Source: Thioflexithrix psekupsensis (GTDB taxonomy: Bacteria > Pseudomonadota > Gammaproteobacteria > Beggiatoales > Beggiatoaceae). From it: 64,000 nucleotides of DNA. This document shows, in pieces, positions 7,181 to 13,960 of the stretch; position 1 is the stretch's first letter, and every line of letters starts with the position of its first letter. The stretch spans positions 92,614 through 156,613 of the forward strand of contig NZ_MSLT01000007.1 of NCBI RefSeq assembly GCF_002149925.1. Reading direction: 5' to 3'. A program made the translations under genes and the position numbers. Under the pieces are notes generated by a model. That model made no database searches, was not told the DNA's origin, and was given only the letters and a program-made list of their open reading frames with translations.

Positions 7181-9514
7181 TTAGCTTGTGGCTTTCTGCA
7201 ATTCAGTGGTCGCTGTCAAATTGCGATAATGAGGATTGCTTTTTAAACGCATTAATAACACCACACAAAAAAATAAAGTCATTAATCCACCAATCCAAAT
7301 TGCCGATTGCGTGGGATGTTGGCTAAATGTGGCGGCTTGATAAAAAATAACCGCAGACATGTAGCCCAAACCCGTTGTCCAAGCCACCACAAACAGCGTC
7401 CACCGCGCGCCCGTTTCCCGATAAATCGCCGCCGTCGCCGCCACGCAAGGAAAATACATCAAAATAAACAACAAGTAAGCAAACGCCGCTGCACCACTGG
7501 CAAAACGGCTCACCATCGCGCCAAATGCACTATTGGATACGCCTTGTGCTTCAGCCACCGTTTCTAATTCGTCTAATTGACCAAATTCTAAAGGGTCTAA
7601 TAATTTTTGATGCAAAGCCGATAAATTCTCAGGAATCGTCGCCAATGCACCACTTAATCCTGCCCATAAATCATAAGCCGATTCACCATTTTCACCGTCG
7701 CCTAATTCTGGATTTTCTGCGCGGTCTAATTGGGTGTAAATGGCGTTTAAAGTGCCTACGATCACTTCTTTCGCCAATACCCCAGTAAATAAACCCACGG
7801 TAGCTGGCCAATTATCCTCATTAATTCCCATCGGTTCAAATGCGGGCGTTAAAGTGCGGCCAATTTCACTTAATACCGACTTATCCGTATTATCATGTCC
7901 AAAACTGCCATCTGTTCCCCACGCATTTAAAAAGCTAATTACCACCACCATTGGCACAATAATTTTACCCGCCCGCAAAACAAAGCCTTTTAACCGCTCC
8001 CAAGTATGGCGTAAAATAACACTTAATTTTGGCACATGATAACTGGGTAATTCCATAATAAAATGACCCGCATCACCGCGTAATAAAGTATATTTCATAA
8101 TTAATCCGCTAAGAATAGCCACCACAATCCCCAGCAAATATAAACCAAAAACCACATTTTGTCCTTGACTGGGAAAAAACGCCGCGGCAAATAACGCATA
8201 AACGGGCAAACGCGCCCCACAAGACATAAAAGGATTCATTAAAACGGTCATATAACGGTCGCGTGGATTTTCTAAAGTGCGCGTGGCCATAATTGCAGGC
8301 ACATTACAACCAAAACCCACAATTAACGGCACAAATGATTTACCCGGTAAACCAATAAATCGCATAAAGCGATCCATGACAAATGCCGCTCGCGCCATAT
8401 AGCCCGAATCTTCTAAAAAAGACAGGAATAAATAAAGAAAACCAATAATGGGAATAAACGTGGCCACCACTTGAATGCCCCCACCAATCCCACTGGCGAG
8501 TAAGGTACTCATCCATAAGGGAAATCCTAAACTATCCAATAAATGTCGTCCGCCTTCAACCAATAAAACGCCCGTAAATTGATCAAAGAAATCAATAAAA
8601 ACACCGCCTAATGTAATGGTAAAAGTGAACATTAAATACATAATCGCCAAAAAGATAGGAATTCCTAACCAGCGATTTAATACAATCTTATCAATTTTAT
8701 CTGACCAAGTGACAGAAAAAACCGCATTTTTCTTTAAAGAAACCTCGACCACTTCGCTAATAAAACTATAGCGCGCATCGGCAATCATAATGTCTAAATC
8801 TTCTTCAAATTCATGCTCTAGTTCAGCCCGTAATTGCAGCGTTTCTGACATTAAGCCTGCGGGAGATTTTTGTGCAAAATAAGCATCGCCTTCTAGCCAT
8901 TTTAAACATTGCCATGTAGAGTAATTGTCATCGGTAAATGCGCTCACTTTAGTTAATGCTTGTTCTAAAATAGCGGGATAATCAACGCGAATGCTTGGCT
9001 TTTTTGGCGCGGCCGCCATCTGGTTAATAACGTCGCGTAAATCCGTTAAACCCTTGCCCTTACTCGCCGATAAAGACACCACAGGAATGCCCAAACGTTC
9101 GGAGAGAATATTTTCAAAAATCGCATCTCCTCGCGTTTCTACCACATCAATCATATTTAACGCCAAAACCACAGGAATTCCCATTTCCAATAATTGCGTT
9201 GTTAAATATAAATTACGCTCTAAATTAGCCGCGTCAATAATGTTTAGAATTAAATCGACTTCACCCGATAATAAATAATCTTGCGCAATTTTTTCATCCA
9301 GCGAACGATGCTCAGAAGCAATATCTAAAGAATAAATGCCCGGTAAATCGACCAATTCAATGCGTTTATTGCCATGTTGATAAAAGCCTGTTTTGCGATC
9401 CACCGTCACGCCCGGCCAATTGCCTACGCGCTGTTTTGACCCCGTTAATGCGTTAAATAGCGTTGTTTTGCCACAATTTGGATTTCCTACCACACCGACA
9501 ATATAATCGCTCAT
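7181..9514 (-). CDS. feoB: Ferrous iron transporter FeoB
   Basis: FeoB is the inner-membrane ferrous iron permease with an N-terminal G-domain. The 777-residue protein shows G1 GNPNCGKTTLFNALTG at about residues 10-25, G3 DLPGIYSL near 57-64, and G4-like LNMIDVVE near 119. A helical GDI-like domain spans about 190-280. Two Gate/Nucleoside-recognition-like halves hold the membrane helices (GGGIQVVATFIPIIGFLYLF, FVPLIVGFGCNVPAIMATRT with the conserved Cys, and LAKEVIVGTLNAIY). The length matches E. coli FeoB (773). It overlaps feoA by 4 bases and lies in the Fur-box operon. Confidence 0.97.
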   Translation of the reverse strand: MSDYIVGVVGNPNCGKTTLFNALTGSKQRVGNWPGVTVDRKTGFYQHGNKRIELVDLPGIYSLDIASEHRSLDEKIAQDYLLSGEVDLILNIIDAANLERNLYLTTQLLEMGIPVVLALNMIDVVETRGDAIFENILSERLGIPVVSLSASKGKGLTDLRDVINQMAAAPKKPSIRVDYPAILEQALTKVSAFTDDNYSTWQCLKWLEGDAYFAQKSPAGLMSETLQLRAELEHEFEEDLDIMIADARYSFISEVVEVSLKKNAVFSVTWSDKIDKIVLNRWLGIPIFLAIMYLMFTFTITLGGVFIDFFDQFTGVLLVEGGRHLLDSLGFPLWMSTLLASGIGGGIQVVATFIPIIGFLYLFLSFLEDSGYMARAAFVMDRFMRFIGLPGKSFVPLIVGFGCNVPAIMATRTLENPRDRYMTVLMNPFMSCGARLPVYALFAAAFFPSQGQNVVFGLYLLGIVVAILSGLIMKYTLLRGDAGHFIMELPSYHVPKLSVILRHTWERLKGFVLRAGKIIVPMVVVISFLNAWGTDGSFGHDNTDKSVLSEIGRTLTPAFEPMGINEDNWPATVGLFTGVLAKEVIVGTLNAIYTQLDRAENPELGDGENGESAYDLWAGLSGALATIPENLSALHQKLLDPLEFGQLDELETVAEAQGVSNSAFGAMVSRFASGAAAFAYLLFILMYFPCVAATAAIYRETGARWTLFVVAWTTGLGYMSAVIFYQAATFSQHPTQSAIWIGGLMTLFFCVVLLMRLKSNPHYRNLTATTELQKATS

Positions 9515-9750
9515 TTTTCAATTTTCTCCACTTGTAAAGCCTGCGCTTCGCCTTGACGTAAACTCAGCGAAAAACCGCGCACTTGAATTTCAACCGGGTC
9601 GCCCATTGGCGCGTAACGTACCACACTAAACGAGGTGCCGGGCGTGAGTCCCATCGCCAACAATTTTTGCCGATAGGCTTTCTGCTGTTTCTCAATGCCG
9701 ACTACACGTCCCATTTCGCCAATTTTTAAATCACTTAAATGCGTTGTCAT
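9511..9750 (-). CDS. feoA: Ferrous iron transport protein FeoA
   Basis: FeoA is a small SH3-like cytosolic protein required for FeoB function. From ATG 9750 it has 79 residues: LSDLKIGEMGRVVGIEKQ, KLLAMGLTPGTSFSVVRYAP, then GDPVEIQVRGFSLSLRQGEAQALQV, the normal family layout. The frame is open further upstream to a start near 9813. That would add a 21-residue leader unlike any FeoA and overlap the preceding gene. AAAGG stands 6 bases before ATG 9750, so this start is chosen. The stop overlaps feoB. Confidence 0.93.
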   Translation of the reverse strand: MTTHLSDLKIGEMGRVVGIEKQQKAYRQKLLAMGLTPGTSFSVVRYAPMGDPVEIQVRGFSLSLRQGEAQALQVEKIEK

Positions 9751-9772
9751 AATAACCTTTATTAGCCGATTT

Positions 9773-10132
9773 TTAGCGAATCGCTTTAGCGATAGATAAA
9801 ACAGAAGTTTCAATGCTCTTTTTCAGCAACGTGCCAAAAAGCGCATTCCCCAAAATTGTCCCCAAATGATTCGCAGGATGGCGCGTGACACTGGTGGGAC
9901 AATTCCGTAATAAATCGGTCTTGTGAATTTGGTATAAAATATCTTCGGCACTCAGTGCATTGGGATTGTAGAAAATCACCAAACTGCCCGCTTTCGGATT
10001 ATACTCGGTGTTATCAATGCCTTGATATTGTTGCAGTTCTTGACATAACTGCCATGCCCCTTCAGGGCTATATTTCAGCTTATTGGCGCGAATCCGTAAC
10101 CGTCCTGGAATATTGTGAACATAACAAGTCAT
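9773..10132 (-). CDS. Small HMA-like protein with GRLRIR motif (FezC-like candidate)
   Basis: The 119-residue protein starts with YVHNIPGRLRIRANKL (motif H6-R15), then a ferredoxin-like betaalphabeta region (GAWQLCQELQQYQGIDNTEY, GSLVIFYNPN) resembling heavy-metal-associated domains but without CxxC. It ends with HPANHLGTILGNALFGTLLK and a hydrophobic, Gly-rich helix. The same N-terminal motif recurs in the ATPase (10189-12336) and in the first gene of the operon (13431-13745). Small proteins carrying such a domain beside P1B-6 ATPases are reported in fez (ferrosome) clusters, where they help form iron-storage compartments. That assignment is an inference from motif and context. It sits between the ATPase gene and feoA, 22 bases before the latter. 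Confidence 0.6.
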   Translation of the reverse strand: MTCYVHNIPGRLRIRANKLKYSPEGAWQLCQELQQYQGIDNTEYNPKAGSLVIFYNPNALSAEDILYQIHKTDLLRNCPTSVTRHPANHLGTILGNALFGTLLKKSIETSVLSIAKAIR

Positions 10133-10188
10133 TTTGACATCTCCTCAAAAGAAAATAATAAACAACAATTAACGTTATATTAAAAACT

Positions 10189-12336
10189 TTATTCGGCTTC
10201 TATGGCATGATATAAAGTATTTAATTTCTCTTTCCATTCTTCTAAACGGCTGTGTTTTAAACTGACACCCGATAACGAATTTAATAACACGGCAATCGTG
10301 CTGCCATTATGTAATAAAGCCGTGCTAATCGGCGACAACCAACCCATTGCCGCACCCAAAGCCACCATCGAATTGGCGGCCGTAGAAATCACAAAATGTT
10401 GCTCAATCATTTCTACGGTTTTATTGCTTAATTCTTTGGCATAAAGCAGTGTTTCTAAATGATCAGCTAATAAAACAATACTGGCGGTGGCGCGTGCCAA
10501 ATCCGCGCCTCGCGGCATGGCAATTCCCACATGCGCTGAAATTAATGCCGGCGCATCATTAACGCCATCTCCTACAAAAGCGACGCGATAACCTTTTGCC
10601 TGCAATTCTTTAACGACTTTAGCCTTACTTTCAGGCACACATTCATAATAAACATCGTCCATTTTTAACTGTTCGGCTAAAGCAAGGGCTTTGTCTTTTT
10701 GATCGCCTGTTAATAAAATAAACCGTTCAAATCCCAATTGACGTAATTTTGCCAATACCGCAGGCGTTTCTGCGCGTAAATGATCGCGCAAAGCAATGAC
10801 ACCAATCGCTTGCTTTTCTAAGGCGAGATATAATAATGTTTTTCCTTCAGATTCTAGGCTTTTAATTAACTTGTTATATTTCGTTAAACTAATGCGATGA
10901 TGTTCAGTGAGAAAATGCCGACTGCCGACAATTAAATGTTGCCCTTCCATTTGCGTGGTCAATCCATGCGCCACTAAATAATCCACATCTTCATGATCAC
11001 GGTGTTTTAAATGGGCTTCTTTTGCGGTTTGCACAACGGCTTCAGCAATAGGATGGGTCGTGTGTTCCTCAACGGATGCCGCGAGAGCCAATAATTGTTC
11101 TTTTGTCCATTTTCTTTCGTCAAAAGAAATCACATCTGTGGTTTCTAATAAGCCTGTTGTTAGCGTGCCTGTTTTATCAAAAATTAAGGTATCGGCTTGT
11201 TGTAAATTTTCTATGGCTTGGCCGCCGCGAAATAACACGCCATGCGTTGCTCCGCGATACATGGCTGATTTAATCGCCACGGGCGTTCCCAATTTAATCG
11301 CACAAGCGTAATCGACTAAGAAAACCGCCGCCACCCGCTGCCAATCCCGCGTTAGCACGTAAACCAAGCCCCCCAGACCCAAAGTGTATAGCACGCGCTG
11401 ATCTGCCAGCGTTTCCGCGACACATTGCGCCGACGAGCGTTTATTCAGGGATTCTTCGATAAATTGACGAATACGTGATGTAGTTGTATTTTCGCCGACT
11501 CGTCGCGCTTGTATTTTTAAACGCCCACTTTCTAATACCGTCCCCGACATGACGCGATCCCCGATTTCTTTACGCACGGGGATATTTTCACCCGTTAAAG
11601 AAGCCTGATTGACTTCCGCAATGCCTTCAATGACTTTTCCATCCACAGGAATCATATCTCCCACGCTAATCATGACCACATCGCCTTCAGTAATGTGATC
11701 GCTGGGAATTTCGATAAAAGTGCCGTCGCGTTCTACCCATGCTTTACTGGGTAATGGATGCAATAAATGGCGTAATAAGGCATCGGATTGATAATCGGTT
11801 TTTTCTTGTAAATATTCGCCTAATGCCAATAAGCTATTCGTCGTCATTGCGGTAAAATAAGACCCGCGCCACGCCGCTAATCCCACCGCTAATCCATCTA
11901 ATACTTCAACTTTAATGCCTTCTTGTAATAAAGTGTGTGCGGCTTTGCCTAAAGTTGGCGCAATCATGAAATAAGTCAATAAGGCTTTAAACGGGGGTTT
12001 TAACCACGGCGTAATTAACAAGGTCAATCCAGAAATCAATACCCGTCCTATATCGGGAGGATTTCGCGGCGCAATTGTCATTGCATATTGTGGACAATTT
12101 TCAGGCGTTAAGCTTTGGCAGGCTTGAAGAAAAGCAGTTTTTGTTTCCATTCGCCCATCATAGTCAAGAATAATCGTGGCCGCATAAGGGTTTAAGCGTA
12201 CCGTGCGAATGCCTGCTTGTTGGGTAAAATAGATTTCTAAATAAGTTTTATCTAATTTCGGATATTCTTTTAATAAGCTGAGTTTTACCCTTAAACGATT
12301 CGGCAATTCATGTACAATTTTAACGCTGTGATTCAT
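10189..12336 (-). CDS. P1B-type metal ATPase lacking CPC, FezB-like candidate
   Basis: This P-type ATPase (715 residues from ATG 12336) has an N-terminal HMA-like domain without CxxC that opens with IVHELPNRLRVKLS. Then come membrane helices, the actuator domain with SLTGENIP, and the phosphorylation site DKTGTLTTG (Asp387). The nucleotide domain and hinge GDGVNDAPAL follow. Where copper/zinc/cobalt pumps have CPC or SPC, this protein reads DYACAIKLGTP (Ala344-Cys345-Ala346). An HP-like site is visible at EEHTTHPIAEAV. The missing CPC, the N-terminal motif and the link to feoABC fit the P1B-6 group, whose FezB members are needed for ferrosome formation. The start at 12336 follows AGGTGA at 7 bases; the GTG four codons upstream overlaps that site. 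Iron as substrate is inferred. Confidence 0.85.
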   Translation of the reverse strand: MNHSVKIVHELPNRLRVKLSLLKEYPKLDKTYLEIYFTQQAGIRTVRLNPYAATIILDYDGRMETKTAFLQACQSLTPENCPQYAMTIAPRNPPDIGRVLISGLTLLITPWLKPPFKALLTYFMIAPTLGKAAHTLLQEGIKVEVLDGLAVGLAAWRGSYFTAMTTNSLLALGEYLQEKTDYQSDALLRHLLHPLPSKAWVERDGTFIEIPSDHITEGDVVMISVGDMIPVDGKVIEGIAEVNQASLTGENIPVRKEIGDRVMSGTVLESGRLKIQARRVGENTTTSRIRQFIEESLNKRSSAQCVAETLADQRVLYTLGLGGLVYVLTRDWQRVAAVFLVDYACAIKLGTPVAIKSAMYRGATHGVLFRGGQAIENLQQADTLIFDKTGTLTTGLLETTDVISFDERKWTKEQLLALAASVEEHTTHPIAEAVVQTAKEAHLKHRDHEDVDYLVAHGLTTQMEGQHLIVGSRHFLTEHHRISLTKYNKLIKSLESEGKTLLYLALEKQAIGVIALRDHLRAETPAVLAKLRQLGFERFILLTGDQKDKALALAEQLKMDDVYYECVPESKAKVVKELQAKGYRVAFVGDGVNDAPALISAHVGIAMPRGADLARATASIVLLADHLETLLYAKELSNKTVEMIEQHFVISTAANSMVALGAAMGWLSPISTALLHNGSTIAVLLNSLSGVSLKHSRLEEWKEKLNTLYHAIEAE

Positions 12337-12420
12337 TCTAGTTATCACCTGATGATTAAATTTAAAATTCAGGGATAATATAATTTTTTACCTTATATTA
12401 TCCCTTGATAAAAACAGCGA

Positions 12421-13056
12421 TTATTTATGCTGTTCTTCGCTCTTAATTTCGGCTTCGGCATCGCGGAAACGTTCTTTCATTTCTTCAACGCCACCTTGGA
12501 ATAAACTCCAAATTTTAACCACGGATTTAATTGCACTTTTTTGTACAGAATCGTTGGTTAATAAAAAAGTCGCGGACGCACCGACAATAGCACCTTTTAA
12601 AAAACGCTCATCTTTAAAATCAAAAAAGCTGGATAAACCATTGGATAATTGATGGGTTAAAGTATAATTAGGATGCGCGTGCATCAGCGGATAAATTGGC
12701 GCATTGGGATAATAATGTGCGGGGTAATTTGGTGGATAATGTGGCGCATTTTGTGCGGCATAATGCGGCGGATAATAAGCAGGCTGTGCGGGCGCAGGTT
12801 GGGCGTAATAAGCGGCATGTGGCGGTTGTGCTTGGGGTGTAGCGTATTGCGCAGCGTATTGTGCGTGGGACGGATACGGCGCAGCGGGCGGAGGCATCAT
12901 GGGCGCATTTTGTGGATGAGTGTATTGCGCTTGTTGGACGGGCTGACCGTGTTGACAAGCGTGCGCATAAGCAGGCGCGCCTTGAGGATTCGCGTTAGTC
13001 GCCGCCATGGCCGCGGCCATTGCATCAGGTGGCATTCCCGTGTCATTCGGATTCAT
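12421..13056 (-). CDS. Tyr/Pro/His/Ala-rich protein with YtxH-like tail
   Basis: The 211-residue protein has two parts. Residues 1 to about 135 are low complexity, dominated by Ala, Pro, Tyr, His, Gln and Asn with many PHY/AQY/HYP steps and about 15 histidines. The C-terminal 65 residues are ordinary: FLKGAIVGASATFLLTNDSV as a hydrophobic segment, then a charged amphipathic helix ending EEMKERFRDAEAEIKSEEQH, as in YtxH-like proteins. It has no signal peptide, so it is probably cytoplasmic and membrane-associated. Its place between the ATPase gene and the glycine-zipper gene suggests a structural or iron-binding role in the same compartment. That is inference; no function is known to me. Confidence 0.75.
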   Translation of the reverse strand: MNPNDTGMPPDAMAAAMAATNANPQGAPAYAHACQHGQPVQQAQYTHPQNAPMMPPPAAPYPSHAQYAAQYATPQAQPPHAAYYAQPAPAQPAYYPPHYAAQNAPHYPPNYPAHYYPNAPIYPLMHAHPNYTLTHQLSNGLSSFFDFKDERFLKGAIVGASATFLLTNDSVQKSAIKSVVKIWSLFQGGVEEMKERFRDAEAEIKSEEQHK

Positions 13057-13082
13057 AAAAAAACTCCAGAAAAATGAAAAGG

Positions 13083-13412
13083 TTAAGCAGAACGATTCTG
13101 CATGACGTACAATAATGCCGTTCCCGTTAAGAACATCACGGCACTGTTAGACAATGGATTTTTCACGCCCAAGCCTTCACTGACTACGGTCACGCCCGCG
13201 GTGGCGAGGCTTCCTGCGACCGCACCCGCAAGAATGTCCCCGATTAAACCCGCGTCGGGCGTAGTATTATTTTTTAAATGAGAAGCGGTCGCGCCTGCCG
13301 CGCCCATCACCGCACCCACCCACGCCGCTCGTTTGACAGAAGAAGACAGCACAGGCGCGGATACGGGTGGATAAGCAATAGGATAAGTCATTGGAAAATA
13401 AGAATAAACCAT
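13083..13412 (-). CDS. Small glycine-zipper membrane protein in the iron operon
   Basis: The 109-residue protein has a Pro/Tyr-rich N-terminus (SYFPMTYPIAYPPVSAPV), then two hydrophobic Gly/Ala-rich segments (AAWVGAVMGAAGATASH and GDILAGAVAGSLATAGVTVV with GxxxG steps). A third segment near the C-terminus is AVMFLTGTALLYVM. The pattern is that of small membrane proteins that pack tightly or shape membranes. It lies 18 bases after the first gene and 26 before the Tyr/Pro/His-rich gene, clearly in one operon. Fez clusters include short hydrophobic proteins of this type; homology is not shown here. Confidence 0.7.
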   Translation of the reverse strand: MVYSYFPMTYPIAYPPVSAPVLSSSVKRAAWVGAVMGAAGATASHLKNNTTPDAGLIGDILAGAVAGSLATAGVTVVSEGLGVKNPLSNSAVMFLTGTALLYVMQNRSA

Positions 13413-13430
13413 AAAAAAACCTCGCTGAGA

Positions 13431-13745
13431 TCAAGAAGACAACACCACATCACGCACAGCTAAACTGGCTTGCCAGCGTTCAATTAAGCCGTTTACATCT
13501 AATTGCGGTTCGTATTCTTTTATCCACTGCTCCCATAATTGTGGAGCAATCCAGTCTGGATCGTATTCAATTACAATTGATCCCACCACTAAATTAATAC
13601 GCACATCAAGAATACCGCGAATCGAACGAACACGTTGCACTAATGTATCTGCTTGTTTTGCAATGGGATGTTGCAACACGCTGGGCGATAAGCGCAGGCG
13701 AATTCTGCCGTGAATGTGATGGACAACGTGAAAATAAGTCGTCAT
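13431..13745 (-). CDS. Small HMA-like protein with GRIRLR motif, first gene of iron operon
   Basis: The 104-residue cytosolic protein begins TTYFHVVHHIHGRIRLRLSP (motif H9-R18). A betaalphabetabeta pattern follows (AKQADTLVQRVRSIRGILDV, RINLVVGSIVIEYDPD) and then a C-terminal helical tail. The fold suggests an HMA/ferredoxin-like domain without the CxxC metal site. The motif is shared with the ATPase and the 119-residue protein of this operon. Its start is 74 bases downstream of the -10 box and Fur box, making it the promoter-proximal gene. A fez-type role in building the iron-storage compartment is inferred from context. Confidence 0.65.
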   Translation of the reverse strand: MTTYFHVVHHIHGRIRLRLSPSVLQHPIAKQADTLVQRVRSIRGILDVRINLVVGSIVIEYDPDWIAPQLWEQWIKEYEPQLDVNGLIERWQASLAVRDVVLSS

Positions 13746-13818
13746 TTTGTTGCCTTCGTTAAAATTTTTGTGAAGAGATGCCAGAGCAAGTAAACGTCAA
13801 ACCCTACAAACAATCTAA

Positions 13819-13847
13819 ATGATAATGGTTATCGTGTAGATTGTCAA
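13819..13847 (-). promoter_or_regulatory. Sigma-70 promoter with overlapping Fur box
   Basis: On the minus strand TTGACA (13847-13842) is followed by a 17-base spacer and TATCAT (13824-13819), a near-consensus sigma-70 promoter. The plus-strand sequence GATAATGGTTATC at 13821-13833 is a 6-1-6 inverted repeat with one mismatch to the Fur half-site pair GATAAT/ATTATC. It covers the -10 box and the end of the spacer. Fur-Fe(II) bound here would block RNA polymerase, so the whole operon from 13745 to 6874 is predicted to be induced by iron limitation. Confidence 0.75.
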
Positions 13848-13899
13848 AATATAATCACACTCATTGGGGAGATTGGGAACGAGGGGAATAGATGAATAC

Positions 13900-13926
13900 A
13901 AAAAAAGGCGAACATGGAAGTTCGCC
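13900..13926 (-). terminator. Intrinsic terminator after the 5'-nucleotidase gene
   Basis: On the minus strand the stem GGCGAAC, loop TTCCAT and GTTCGCC are followed by a T6 run. It lies 35 bases after the stop of the gene at 13961-16075 and separates that gene from the Fur-box promoter of the iron operon. Confidence 0.9.
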
Positions 13927-13960
13927 CTTATCTGAATGAAGAAATCAAGAAATTAAGACA

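Noticed and set aside
9751..9813. Longer FeoA with an N-terminal extension
   Set aside because: It would overlap the preceding gene. AAAGG stands before the inner ATG at 9750, and FeoA proteins are normally about 80 residues.
12668..13077. Arg/Ile-rich plus-strand frame opposite the Tyr/Pro/His-rich gene
   Set aside because: It is the mirror of a biased coding sequence, with no ribosome site and no family resemblance. The minus-strand gene fits the operon spacing.
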